Counted from the first letter of the stretch, positions 53,069-64,000 are shown. The stretch is DNA of 64,000 nt from Streptomyces sp. A012304 (GCF_026008495.1 NZ_BQUN01000089.1:23540-87539), one strand, 5' to 3'. Notes: generated by a model from the sequence alone, not told the origin. Program-made: numbers and translations.

Positions 53069-54592
53069 TCAGTCCGTTATCGGGACGAGCCGGGCCGGGT
53101 CGAACTTGTTGCCCTTCGACCGGTCATGCGGCAGCACCCGGTACCCGGGCACCAGGGCGAGTACCACCTCCCGCTTATCCGCCGGCCTGGCCGCCGCCCA
53201 GTTCGCCCGCACGTCGCCCTCCAGCAGACGGCGCAGCACCCTCGGCGCCCGCGCGTGCACCAGCGCCCGGGACTCCCGGATCCGCTTCTCGACGATGCCG
53301 CGCGCTTCCCGGTACTCCGCGAACGTGATCTCACGCCGCGCGTACATGCCCGCCATCTCCTTCAGCTGCGCCTCGTCGGCGGCCAGCTCGGCGCGCGCGT
53401 CCTCGGTCACCTCGGTGTCCGCGACGGTCCGCAGTTGCTCCAGCACCTTGGGCCGACCAAGGAGATCCAGCACCTGGCGTTCGATCTCGTCCTCGACGAT
53501 GGCGGCTTTGATGGCGATGCCCCCGCATCCGCCCTTCGGCTTCGCGCACCAGTAGCGGACGCCGTGATTGCCCTGCCAGCCCATCAGCGGCCGGTCGCAC
53601 TTCGAGCAGACCAGCACGCCCGTGAGCCACCTCTGTAGCCCGAGGTCAACGTTCCGGGCGCGCCCGGCGAGCCGGGCACAGACCTCTTCCCAGGTGTCCC
53701 GGTCGAGGATGGCCGGCCAGACCGCCTCCCCCACCACCTCGTTGCGGTGCGCGCGCAGACCTGCGACGCGAGGTTTGGTAACCACGGATCTGACACTGCG
53801 CGAGTTCCACGGGGCACCCGTCACGGTCGGCACGTCGCGGCTCTGCAGGTCGGCGGCGATGGAGTTCAGCGACTCACCCGCGTCCGGGTCGACCTTCGCC
53901 CGCTGCTCGTCGGTCCAGCCATCCCACGTGCCGAGGATGCGCGCGGCGATCTCCTTCACGATCTTCGCCTCTTCGGGCACGATCTCTAGGTTGCTGCGGT
54001 CGTAGCCATAGCCCCGGAAACCTCCGCCACCCGGCTTGCCCTCCGCCGCCAACTCCTCGTGCTTGCGGGCGACGCGACGCGCGGTGTCTCGGGACGACTT
54101 GTTGGCCACGGCGCACATGATGCGCGCCATGGTGATGTCCGCGTCGTTGGCCAGGCGCAGTGAGCCCGTGACGGACTCCACCGGGATGCGCGGCCGGCGC
54201 GACTCCACCACGTCGATCAGGTCCTCAAGGTCGCGCGGGTCACGGGCGACGCGGTCGAGGTCGTCGGCAATCAAGCCGTCGTACTCCCCGGAGGCGAGCC
54301 CGTCCAGGGCGGCCCGGAAGCCGGGGCGCACGGTACGCAGTGCGGTGGTCCCGTCCGGAAGCTTGATCTTCCGGCGTTTGAAGGCGCTCGTGTCATCCTC
54401 GGGGATCACCTTGACGACCGTCCAGCCGAGCCGTGCGGCGAGCGCGCGAGCGTCCTCTTCCTGGCGGCCGATGCCCTTGGAGAACTCGGCGTAACGACGC
54501 TTCACATCCTCGGTCTCCTCTGGCTCTTCGGCCTCTTCGGTGGCCCGCTTGTAGCTGATTCGGAGGAGTAGCACAGCCCTTGATGGAGTCAT
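53069..54592 (-). CDS. int: Large serine recombinase (integrase)
   Basis: 507 residues. Catalytic domain with the nucleophile in LLLRISYK (Ser13) and DDLDRVARDPRDLEDLID; recombinase domain from about 190; zinc ribbon CSKCDRPLMG...YWCAKPKGGCGG; coiled-coil region about 400-450. It integrates by recombining attP with attB at a short core, here TCGCCGA in comEA. The ATG is 30 bp from the attR core; no ribosome site is visible, so the integrated gene may use a promoter reading through comEA. Confidence 0.93.
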   Translation of the reverse strand: MTPSRAVLLLRISYKRATEEAEEPEETEDVKRRYAEFSKGIGRQEEDARALAARLGWTVVKVIPEDDTSAFKRRKIKLPDGTTALRTVRPGFRAALDGLASGEYDGLIADDLDRVARDPRDLEDLIDVVESRRPRIPVESVTGSLRLANDADITMARIMCAVANKSSRDTARRVARKHEELAAEGKPGGGGFRGYGYDRSNLEIVPEEAKIVKEIAARILGTWDGWTDEQRAKVDPDAGESLNSIAADLQSRDVPTVTGAPWNSRSVRSVVTKPRVAGLRAHRNEVVGEAVWPAILDRDTWEEVCARLAGRARNVDLGLQRWLTGVLVCSKCDRPLMGWQGNHGVRYWCAKPKGGCGGIAIKAAIVEDEIERQVLDLLGRPKVLEQLRTVADTEVTEDARAELAADEAQLKEMAGMYARREITFAEYREARGIVEKRIRESRALVHARAPRVLRRLLEGDVRANWAAARPADKREVVLALVPGYRVLPHDRSKGNKFDPARLVPITD

Positions 54593-54602
54593 GGTCGATA
54601 GG

Positions 54603-55583
54603 TTACCATCGACATGTCGGATCGCCGATGCCGTTCACCTCGCGCAGCTCGTCCACCGAGCGGAAACCGCCGTGCCGCGTCCGGTAGTCGACGATGTGCT
54701 GCGCCAGTACGGGCCCCACGCCCGGCAGCGCGTCGAGTTGCTCCACGGTGGCCGTGTTGAGGGAGACCGGAGCCGCCGGCCCCGCGCCCACCGGGCCGCC
54801 GACGGAACCGGCGCCAGGCGCCCCGCCCGCCGCGGGCCCGCCCACGACGACCTGCTCCCCGTCCACAAGGAACCTGGCCCGGTTGAGGCCGTCGGTATTG
54901 GTACCCGGCCGCACCCCGCCGGCCGCGCTCAGCGCGTCGACCACCCGCGAACCGGCCGGCAGCCGGTGGATGCCGGGCTTGCGCACCTTGCCGCTGACGT
55001 CCACGACGATCTCGGCGGCCGACGTGCCTCCCGCTCCCGGCGCCCCGGGCGGACCACCGGGCTTGTCCCGCCCACCCGTCTCCTCCACCGCGTAGGGAGC
55101 GGCCGCGCGCACCACTTCCGGTGCCTGCACGGACTGAGTACGTCCCGCCCAGAAGTGCTGCACGGCGAAGGCCATGACGGCGACCACCAGCACCGCGAGC
55201 GCGAGCACGCTCCTGCGTTCCAGTCCGCAGCGCGCCTGCAACCACACGGGCATCCGCTCCCGCAGAGCGAGCCCGGCCCGCCCCCGCCAGTCGCCGACCT
55301 CCCCCGGCGCCTCGGCAGGCACCGCACCCGCCTCGGACTCCGCGCCCTGGTCGCCCACGCTCCCCTCACCCGGTGGCCCCACCCCCAACTCCAACCGCTC
55401 CCCGCCGCGTTGCCCGAAAAGCAGCTCCGCCCTCCGGCGCAACTCTTCGGCCGGGGCATGACGGTTCCCCACGCGGCCACGTGGCGAGGAGAGCCGTCGG
55501 TGTCGGACGCGGCCGTCGGAGCCGGGTCGGCGGCCGGGACCGCTGGTCGCGCGCGTCGTACGTGAGCATGATCGAAGTGCCAT
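54603..55583 (-). CDS. comEA: ComEA DNA-binding competence protein, truncated by the element
   Basis: 326 residues. One membrane helix (VLALAVLVVAVMAFAVQHFW), a SLBB domain (EIVVDVSGKVRKPGIHRLPA) and two helix-hairpin-helix motifs (LDALPGVGPVLAQHIVDYRT; VDELREVNGIG). After VNGIGD it reads PTCRW and stops, where ComEA proteins normally continue about 14 residues; those residues are at the other end of the element. DNA-binding motifs are intact, so the product may still be stable, but its transcript no longer reaches comEC. Confidence 0.9.
   Translation of the reverse strand: MALRSCSRTTRATSGPGRRPGSDGRVRHRRLSSPRGRVGNRHAPAEELRRRAELLFGQRGGERLELGVGPPGEGSVGDQGAESEAGAVPAEAPGEVGDWRGRAGLALRERMPVWLQARCGLERRSVLALAVLVVAVMAFAVQHFWAGRTQSVQAPEVVRAAAPYAVEETGGRDKPGGPPGAPGAGGTSAAEIVVDVSGKVRKPGIHRLPAGSRVVDALSAAGGVRPGTNTDGLNRARFLVDGEQVVVGGPAAGGAPGAGSVGGPVGAGPAAPVSLNTATVEQLDALPGVGPVLAQHIVDYRTRHGGFRSVDELREVNGIGDPTCRW
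54622..54628. other. attR core of the integrated element
   Basis: TCGCCGA, identical to 34503-34509. The right flank (TGCCGTTCACC) is comEA; the left flank (CATGTCGGA) is element DNA. Confidence 0.85.
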
Positions 55584-55706
55584 GCGACGAGGATCGGGCA
55601 TTCCACCGATCCGCGATGATCTTGCTCAATTTCGGTGGATGACGGCCCAGTTGTGGAGAGCCGCATCACCCACACGAGTGAAGGGGGAAGAGCGCCCAAC
55701 CTCGTC

Positions 55707-56552
55707 TCACCGCGCCGAGACCACGGCTCCCAGCAAACCGGGCCCGGTGTGCGCCCCGATCACCGCCCCGACCTCACTCACGTGCAGCTCCGAAAGGCCG
55801 GGAACGCGTTCCCGCAGACGGTCCGCGAGGGCCGACGCCCGTTCGGGGGCGGCGAGATGGTGGACGGCGATGTCGACGGGCGCGGTGCCCGCCCGGTCCG
55901 CGACCAGCTCCTCCAGGCGGGCGATCGCCTTCGACGCCGTCCGCACCTTCTCCAGGGGTTCGATGCGCCCTTCGTCGAGCTGGAGCAGCGGCTTCACCGC
56001 GAGCGCGGACCCCAACAGGGCCTGGGCGGCGCCGATCCGGCCGCCGCGGCGCAGATAGTCGAGGGTGTCGACGTAGAAGTAGGCGGTGGTGCCCGAGGCC
56101 CGCTTCTCCGCGGCCGTGACCGCCTCGTCGACCGTGCCGCCCGTCTCCGCGACCTCGGCCGCCGCGAGCGCGCAGAAGCCGAGCGCCATCGCGATCATGC
56201 CGGTGTCCACCACCCGCACCGGCACCGGCGCCTCCCGCGCCGCGAGGACCGCCGCGTCGTACGTGCCGGACAACTCGGCGGACAGATGCAGGGAGACGAT
56301 GCCGGTGGCGCCGGAAGCGGCGACCTTGCGGTACGTCTCCGCGAAGAGCTGCGGGCTGGGCCGCGAGGTGGTGACGGAGCGTCGCTTCTGCAGCGCCTGG
56401 GCGAGGGAGCGCGTCGAGATCTCGGTGCCCTCTTCCAGTGCCTGACCACCGAGGACGACGGTCAGAGGCACCGCGGTGATGCCGTGGCGCTCCATCGTCC
56501 CCTGCGGCAGGTAGGCCGTTGAATCCGTGACGATCGCGACATGGCGGGACAT
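55707..56552 (-). CDS. DegV-family fatty-acid-binding protein
   Basis: 281 residues. VAIVTDSTAYLP and SRPSPQLF are the ligand-loop signatures, with GIVSLHLSAELSGTYDAAVLAA. DegV (FakB-type) proteins present fatty acids to a FakA kinase. Sits between comEA and the leuS block, as in other streptomycetes. Confidence 0.92.
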   Translation of the reverse strand: MSRHVAIVTDSTAYLPQGTMERHGITAVPLTVVLGGQALEEGTEISTRSLAQALQKRRSVTTSRPSPQLFAETYRKVAASGATGIVSLHLSAELSGTYDAAVLAAREAPVPVRVVDTGMIAMALGFCALAAAEVAETGGTVDEAVTAAEKRASGTTAYFYVDTLDYLRRGGRIGAAQALLGSALAVKPLLQLDEGRIEPLEKVRTASKAIARLEELVADRAGTAPVDIAVHHLAAPERASALADRLRERVPGLSELHVSEVGAVIGAHTGPGLLGAVVSAR

Positions 56553-56624
56553 GAGCTGGAGGTTACCTGGCGTAGCGCCCGGACGGCAGCCCGGCCCCTC
56601 TGACCTGGAACACCCTTGACCGGA

Positions 56625-57380
56625 TCAGGTCGTGCTCTCGGGGCGCGGCTTCTTCTGCCAGGGGTAGGTGGGGCGCGGGCCCGGCGGGGTGATGGCGGGC
56701 CGGGTCGGCTGCTCCGCAGTGTGCGGCCGGGGCGTCTCCGGCCAGGTCTGACTGTCGTCCGCCGCGTCGGCGGCGACCGGCGCGTCGGGCCAGGGTGCGG
56801 AAGAAGTCCGCGGGGCGGACGTCTGCGGGGGCTCTGTCGTGTCCCAGTGGCGCAGGGCGCCCGCCTCGACGTCGATCTGCGCGCTGAGCATGTCGAGGTC
56901 GTCGTCCGCGAAGCGGCGGGCCCGGTCCCGGGCCGCCCAGCGCAGCGAGTCCGCCGAGGAGGTGATGCGCTCGGTGCGCTCCCGCAGCGACGGCAACCGC
57001 TCGGCGAGCCTGGCCCGGTCGGGTTCGGACTCCAGGCGCTTGAGTTCGCCGTCCAGCTCCTTGCCGTGTGCGCTGAGGCGCTCGAACAGGCCGAGGGACT
57101 CCTTCAGGGACTCGTCCTCGGCCACACCCGCGTGCAGCGCGTCCTGGGTGGCCCGCATCGACGTGCGCAGCTTGAGGCGGAGCTGGGCGATCTCCCCGGC
57201 CGGTCCGATCTGCGCGAAGGACTTGGCGCGCAGGGTGTGGTCCTCGACCGTACGGCGGGCCTGGGTGATGGTGCGGTCCACGCCGCGCTTGGCGGCTCCG
57301 ACCGCCTTCACCGTGGCGTAGGCGCCAAGTGCGATGAAGAGCACGAAGAGCAGGGCGAAAACGGCGATCACTGCTTCCAC
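56625..57380 (-). CDS. Membrane-anchored coiled-coil protein
   Basis: 251 residues: N-terminal helix AVIAVFALLFVLFIALGAYA, then a long charged coiled coil (about 35-160) and a Pro-rich tail with PTYPWQKKP. Conserved next to leuS in Streptomyces; function unknown. Confidence 0.75.
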   Translation of the reverse strand: MEAVIAVFALLFVLFIALGAYATVKAVGAAKRGVDRTITQARRTVEDHTLRAKSFAQIGPAGEIAQLRLKLRTSMRATQDALHAGVAEDESLKESLGLFERLSAHGKELDGELKRLESEPDRARLAERLPSLRERTERITSSADSLRWAARDRARRFADDDLDMLSAQIDVEAGALRHWDTTEPPQTSAPRTSSAPWPDAPVAADAADDSQTWPETPRPHTAEQPTRPAITPPGPRPTYPWQKKPRPESTT

Positions 57381-57451
57381 GGTGCTCCTCCTCCGATCTC
57401 CCGTGACGGTCGACGACGCATGCCGCGCCGCTCTTCAACGGTAAACGCAAA

Positions 57452-57490
57452 GGGCAGGTCCGGAGTTCCAGAAGAACCCCGAACCTGCCC
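57452..57490 (-). terminator. Terminator after leuS
   Basis: GGGCAGGT and ACCTGCCC (8 bp) with a partly paired inner GGAGTTC/GAACCCC, 29 bp past the leuS stop. Confidence 0.65.
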
Positions 57491-57519
57491 GTAGGGGACT
57501 ACCCCGAACTCGCCGGCGC

Positions 57520-60393
<2,874 letters not shown>

Positions 60394-60448
60394 GATCCTC
60401 AAAGCTCCATCGATCGTCTCTGCCAGCGGCTGTCACACTCGGGAAACG

Positions 60449-60473
60449 AAAAATCCCCTCGCACAGGAGGGGA
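60449..60473 (-). terminator. leuS attenuator terminator
   Basis: Minus strand: TCCCCTC, 6-base loop, GAGGGGA, then TTTTT. An intrinsic terminator with a U-run, unusual in this genome, placed 56 bp before the leuS start and after the leader peptide. Confidence 0.8.
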
Positions 60474-60520
60474 CGCCGCGCCGATTCCGAACCACCCGGT
60501 TCACCGGCGTTCGGGACTGA

Positions 60521-60559
60521 TCAGCGCGGCTCGCTAAGCAGAAGGCGTACGGCACGCAT
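60521..60559 (-). CDS. Leucine-rich leader peptide of leuS
   Basis: 12 codons: MRAVRLLLSEPR-stop, with three consecutive Leu codons (CTT CTG CTT). A TACCCT -10-like hexamer ends 6 bases before the ATG, so the transcript may be leaderless. The 3' part (GCCGCGC at the stop) can pair with GCGCGGC before the terminator, giving alternative structures. Ribosome stalling on Leu codons would favour leuS transcription. Sequence upstream of 60560 holds the promoters of leuS and, divergently, of the gene at 60811. Confidence 0.6.
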   Translation of the reverse strand: MRAVRLLLSEPR

Positions 60560-60810
60560 GGCGCAAGGGTACCGCAGCGCTTGAGCAGACCGCGACGCTG
60601 TTGCGTATCCACTGTGAACACGTCAAGCACCGAGAGGCGAGGTTGAACCCGAGTCAAAGCTTACTTCGCGTAACAGCCGCTAAGGGACATCACAGCGGCC
60701 ACATTGTCCTTTGATAACAGCGCAATAACTCAAACCTCGTACCCGTCGGTATGGCGCCACTTAGAGTGCGGCAGCGGGACCGCTTTCCCGAACTGCTCGG
60801 AGTTGCCCCC

Positions 60811-62115
60811 ATGAACCCTCGTCGTAGTAACAGCTCGCTCCCCCAACCGGGCCGGTCGGCCTATGGGGTGGCGTCCGCTGTCGTCCTCATCCTCATACCC
60901 GTGATCGTGCTGGTCGGAGGCAGCCAGTTCCGCGAGTTCCTGAACTTCGGCGCGGGTGTGCTGTCCCTCGTGTCGCTCAGCTGTTCGGTGATCTGGGGTC
61001 TGGTCGCTCAGGACCGGATCTTCCTCAACACGCGCCAGCGGATCATCGGCCAGGCCGTGCACCGGACGATGGCGGTCGCCTCGATCGCGTTCCTGCTGCT
61101 GCACATCTCCGCGAAGATCGCGCTGGAACACACCGTGCTGATCGCCGCGATCATCCCGTTCTCGCTCGGCATCACCGGGACCGAGGGCCTGATCGGCCTC
61201 GGCTCCCTCGCCGGGCTGCTGATGATCTTCGTGGGCATCACCGGCGCGCTGCGCAGCAGGTTCGCCTCCCCGGCCCCGGTCGCGGCCCGCTGGCGGGCCA
61301 TGCACATGCTGGCCTACCCGGCCTGGTGTGCCGCGCTGGTGCACGGACTCTACGCGGGTCGCGCGGCCAAGCCGATCTTCGTGTTCCTCTACGGCCTGTC
61401 CCTCCTGGGCGTGATGGCCGCCCTCGCGCTGCGGGCCGCCCCGCGCCCGTTCAAGCGCAGGATCGCCGACCAGATCGCCTCGGTCCTGGGCACCGAGGAG
61501 CCCGCCGGCCGCGACGCGCTGGACGCGAGCCGCGCGCGCATGGCGGAGGCCTCGTCGCTGCCGGGATACGACAGCCGCTCGGGCCGGTCGTCGACGGCCG
61601 ACACCATGAGCTCCACGCGCATGACGCCGCCGTCGTCGCCGCTGTTCGACACGCCGGCCACGCCGGAGCCCGCGAACGGCTTCGCGGCCGCCTACCGCGC
61701 CGTGTCCACACCACCCCCGCGCGGGCAGCAGCCGTTCGCCGCCGATCAGACCGCGCGCATGGACATGCCGTTCGACACGCAGTCCACGGAGGCGATCCCG
61801 CGGGTCGACAGCGGTGGCAGCACCTCGGGCAGCTGGCCGATCCCGTCCCCGCCACCGGTCGGCGAGGCTCCCCCGTCCGCCTACGACCCGCTCCAGGACA
61901 CGGGATTCAACATCCCGGTCTATGGCAATCCGGGCACCGGCGGATACGGCGGAAGTGACATGTACGACACCGGTGAGACGAACACCCGGTATGACACGTA
62001 CAACCCGACTGACACGTACAACAGCGGTCCCGCCAATGAACCATCGCCCGGCGCGTCGTTCGACGCACCGGGTTCGGGCGAACCTTGGAACACGCCTTCC
62101 GGAGGCTATAGGTGA
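60811..62115 (+). CDS. Cytochrome b/ferric-reductase-like membrane protein with low-complexity tail
   Basis: 434 residues from MNPRRSNSSLPQ. About six membrane helices in residues 15-210, with His-bearing helices (QAVHRTMAVASIAFLLLHIS; MHMLAYPAWCAALVHGLYAG) fit for two hemes. The C-terminal about 200 residues are Pro/Ser/Gly/Tyr-rich with YDT repeats. Likely accepts or donates electrons for the NuoF-like protein downstream, to which it is translationally coupled (GTGA). Confidence 0.8.
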   Translation: MNPRRSNSSLPQPGRSAYGVASAVVLILIPVIVLVGGSQFREFLNFGAGVLSLVSLSCSVIWGLVAQDRIFLNTRQRIIGQAVHRTMAVASIAFLLLHISAKIALEHTVLIAAIIPFSLGITGTEGLIGLGSLAGLLMIFVGITGALRSRFASPAPVAARWRAMHMLAYPAWCAALVHGLYAGRAAKPIFVFLYGLSLLGVMAALALRAAPRPFKRRIADQIASVLGTEEPAGRDALDASRARMAEASSLPGYDSRSGRSSTADTMSSTRMTPPSSPLFDTPATPEPANGFAAAYRAVSTPPPRGQQPFAADQTARMDMPFDTQSTEAIPRVDSGGSTSGSWPIPSPPPVGEAPPSAYDPLQDTGFNIPVYGNPGTGGYGGSDMYDTGETNTRYDTYNPTDTYNSGPANEPSPGASFDAPGSGEPWNTPSGGYR

Positions 62116-63722
62116 ACGAGGCCCTGCCCGACGTCCCAGAAGTCCGCGTGGTCGGCCTTCCGCAGCTCACGTCGGGCTTCGACCTTGTCGAGAGACTCGA
62201 TCTGCCCATGCACCTGAAGGTGCACGGACCGCTTGAGCCCATGGGCGGGGAGAAGCTCGCCCAGCTCTCCGAACGCATCAATCTCAAGGGCCGCGGCGGC
62301 GCGGGCTTCCCCTTCCACAAGAAGCTGCGCGCGGTGGCCGACGCGGCGATCAAGCGGGGCGTCCGGCCGGTCGTCGTCGTCAACGGCAGCGAGGACGAAC
62401 CGGCCTGCCGCAAGGACACGGTGATGATCAACCGTGCCCCGCACCTCATCCTGGACGGCGCGCTGCTGTGCGCGGAAGCCCTGGGTGCCCGCACGCTCGT
62501 GGTGGGGGTCACCCGTGAGTCCACTCAGCGCTCCATGGAGGCCGCGCTCGCCGAACGCGGCCTGAGCAACGGCCGCCGCTCGGCACTGAAGGCGTTCGTG
62601 CAACGCAATCCGGTACGCATGGTCACCGGCGCGGCCGCCTCCCTGATCCGCTCGATCGACGGCGGCCCGGCGATCCCGCCCGGCCGCAAGACCAGCGCCT
62701 CACAGAACGGCGTCGGCGGTGCACCGACGCTGCTGTCGAACGCCGAGACCTTCGCCCAGCTCGCCATAGCCGCCCGCATCGGCCCCGAGCGCTACGGCAA
62801 CACCGGCCTGTACGACGAGCCCGGCACCGTGATGCTGACGGTCTCCGGCGCGGTCGCCCGCCCGATGGTGATCGAGGTCCCCACGGGCGTCCCGCTGCGT
62901 TACGTGCTTCAGCTGGCCGGCGCCCCGCCCGTCCCGCAGGGTGTGCTCACCGGCGGCTACCACGGCAAGTGGATCGACGCGGCGACGGTCAACGAGGCGG
63001 TCGTCTCCCGCAACTCCCTGGACGCGGTGGGCGGGGCGCTCGGTGCCGGCGCGATCCTGCCGATCAGCCAGGAGACCTGCCCGCTGGGCGAGTCGCTGCG
63101 TGTGGCCCAGTGGCTGGCCGAGGAGAGCGCGGGCCAGTGCGGCCCCTGCTACCTCGGCCTGCCGGCCGCCGCGCGCGGCATGGAGGACATCCTCAACGGC
63201 GGCGGCCCGGCCGCCCTGGAGGCGCTGAAGCAGGTCGCGAAGAACGTGAAGCGGCGCGGCGCCTGCTCACATCCGGACGGCTCCGCGATGTTCCTGGAGT
63301 CGACCATCAAGGCGTTCACGGACGACCTCGCGGCGCACGTCCTGGGCAACGGCTGCGGACGGCCCGTGGAGGGCGTCCTGCCGCTCTTCGAGGGCGGCAT
63401 GGCCCCGACGGGCATCCCGGGCGGCGGAGAGCCCGCGGACACCGGAGACAGCCGTCAGAAGATCTTCGTCGACTGGACGCTGTGCCGGGGCCACGGGCTG
63501 TGCGCGGACATCCTCCCGGAGGTCTTCCAGCTGGGCGCCGACGGCTTCCCGACGGTGGCGCAGGCGAGGGTGCCGCGCTACGCCGAGGCCAAGGCACTGC
63601 GCGCGGTACGACGCTGCCCCGCACTCGCCCTGCGCATCGAGGAGGACACGCGCGGCAAGGAGCCTTCCCGCAACCTGCCGGTTCTCTCCCAGGGCCGCGG
63701 CCGCCGCGCCCTCGGGCGCTGA
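62112..63722 (+). CDS. NuoF-family flavoprotein fused to a ferredoxin
   Basis: 536 residues. FMN/NADH-binding NuoF core (NLKGRGGAGFPFHKKL; NGSEDEPACRKD), SLBB region (VSGAVARPMVIEVPTG), 4Fe-4S motif in GQCGPCYLG...GACSHP, then a C-terminal ferredoxin (CRGHGLCADILPEVF...RRCPALAL) with three Cys, as in 3Fe-4S types. The NuoF tyrosine/FMN motif is kept. Together with the upstream membrane cytochrome it probably forms a small electron-transfer complex outside Complex I. Confidence 0.88.
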   Translation: MNEALPDVPEVRVVGLPQLTSGFDLVERLDLPMHLKVHGPLEPMGGEKLAQLSERINLKGRGGAGFPFHKKLRAVADAAIKRGVRPVVVVNGSEDEPACRKDTVMINRAPHLILDGALLCAEALGARTLVVGVTRESTQRSMEAALAERGLSNGRRSALKAFVQRNPVRMVTGAAASLIRSIDGGPAIPPGRKTSASQNGVGGAPTLLSNAETFAQLAIAARIGPERYGNTGLYDEPGTVMLTVSGAVARPMVIEVPTGVPLRYVLQLAGAPPVPQGVLTGGYHGKWIDAATVNEAVVSRNSLDAVGGALGAGAILPISQETCPLGESLRVAQWLAEESAGQCGPCYLGLPAAARGMEDILNGGGPAALEALKQVAKNVKRRGACSHPDGSAMFLESTIKAFTDDLAAHVLGNGCGRPVEGVLPLFEGGMAPTGIPGGGEPADTGDSRQKIFVDWTLCRGHGLCADILPEVFQLGADGFPTVAQARVPRYAEAKALRAVRRCPALALRIEEDTRGKEPSRNLPVLSQGRGRRALGR

Positions 63723-63747
63723 ACGGCCCGCCGAACCGCAACGACCC

Positions 63748-63773
63748 GGGGCCGCCCGCAGACAGGCGGCCCC
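63748..63773 (+). terminator. Terminator after the NuoF-like gene
   Basis: GGGGCCGCC pairs with GGCGGCCCC (9 bp, 8-base loop). Confidence 0.65.
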
Positions 63774-63897
63774 GCACACCTCTCCCACATATCGCGAAGG
63801 CTCCCGCCCGCGCATCGGAACACTCGTACGGGAGGCTCTCCCGCGCGTCGCCCTGCGGGAGTTCCTCGACCGTCCCTGACCACACCGGACAACAAAG

Positions 63898-63933
63898 AGG
63901 TCCCGCCGGATCGAATTCGATCCGGCGGGACCT
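63898..63933 (-). terminator. Terminator after tRNA-Ala
   Basis: A 36-bp perfect palindrome: AGGTCCCGCCGGATCG, AATT centre, and its complement. On the minus strand it is followed by CTTTGTTG, directly after the tRNA. Confidence 0.85.
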
Positions 63934-63937
63934 GTTG

Positions 63938-64000
63938 TGGAGCTAAGGAGAATTGAACTCCTGACCTCCTGCATGCCATGCAGGCGCTCTACCAACTGAG
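63938..64000 (-). tRNA. tRNA-Ala (GGC), 5' end off the window
   Basis: Minus strand shows the D-arm (CTCAGTTGGTAGAGC), anticodon arm CCTGC-ATGGCAT-GCAGG with anticodon GGC, variable loop, T-arm AGGAG-TTCAATT-CTCCT and acceptor TAGCTCC with discriminator A. CCA is not encoded. Roughly the first 10 bases lie beyond 64000. Confidence 0.95.

Larger units (their letters stand above)
34503..54628. mobile_element. 20.1-kb integrative element with serine integrase and TraB conjugation module
   Basis: Bounded by the 7-bp core TCGCCGA at both ends and inserted in the 3' end of comEA; removal restores a full comEA frame coupled to comEC. The plus-strand half (34.6-42.3 kb) is conjugative (Spd-like proteins, TraB/FtsK, GntR regulator). 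The mostly minus-strand half (42.2-54.6 kb) carries a tape measure protein, small-terminase-like protein, prim-pol, DUF3987 ATPase, XRE regulator and large serine integrase. No capsid, portal, large terminase, holin or endolysin was recognised. It is best described as an actinomycete integrative conjugative element mixed with phage or satellite genes. Confidence 0.9.

Noticed and set aside
42239..54592. Complete prophage
   Set aside because: No large terminase, portal, capsid, connector, tube, baseplate, holin or lysin was recognised, and the opposite half carries conjugation genes.
60449..60520. T-box riboswitch before leuS (a GGGTGG-like segment precedes the terminator)
   Set aside because: The segment reads GGGTGGTTCGG rather than the T-box GGTGGNACC form, and no specifier stem was visible; the Leu-codon leader peptide explains the terminator better.

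Overview
High-GC DNA (about 70-73% by eye) with abundant GTG starts, GTGA/ATGA gene overlaps, a CIRCE site over hrcA and the order hrcA-dnaJ, hemW, fadD, lepA, rpsT, holA, comEC, comEA, leuS points to a Streptomyces chromosome. Most of the window is conserved core DNA, interrupted once by a 20.1-kb integrated element.

Left core (1-34.5 kb): truncated PhoH ATPase; a PfkB kinase; a D-glucarate catabolic pair (kdgD-gudD) divergent from an IclR regulator with a palindromic operator between them; an MFS transporter; a decayed heme-uptake remnant; a deaminase, RNase Z and HIT protein; a tricorn-like protease; a lipoprotein; rsmE with a nitronate monooxygenase; hrcA-dnaJ under CIRCE; an MBL hydrolase; a DUF3097 protein; hemW; a SpoIIE-type phosphatase; fadD; lepA divergent from rpsT; an NTF2-like protein; holA; YceI; arylamine N-acetyltransferase; comEC.

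Integrated element (34,503-54,628): a large serine integrase sits at the right end, directly against a comEA gene that has lost its last codons. Those codons lie at the far left end, fused to the start of comEC. Joining the two ends at the shared 7-bp TCGCCGA restores an intact comEA reading frame overlapping comEC by ATGA. The left half (plus strand) is an actinomycete conjugation module: a train of overlapping small genes, a Pycsar-effector-like membrane protein, Spd-like membrane proteins and a TraB/FtsK translocase with octamer repeats at its 3' end (candidate clt). The right half (mostly minus strand) is phage- or satellite-like: lone tape measure protein, small-terminase-like protein, prim-pol, DUF3987 ATPase, HicA-like protein, zinc-ribbon proteins, XRE regulator and serine integrase. 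No capsid, portal, large terminase or lysis genes were seen. A repeat-flanked AT-rich gap before the DUF3987 gene is a candidate replication origin.

Right core (54.6-64 kb): truncated comEA, DegV, a membrane-anchored coiled-coil protein, leuS with an apparent Leu-codon leader peptide and attenuator, a cytochrome b-like membrane protein translationally coupled to a NuoF/ferredoxin fusion, and a tRNA-Ala(GGC) running off the end.

All calls come from reading the sequence and from family knowledge. No database search was run.
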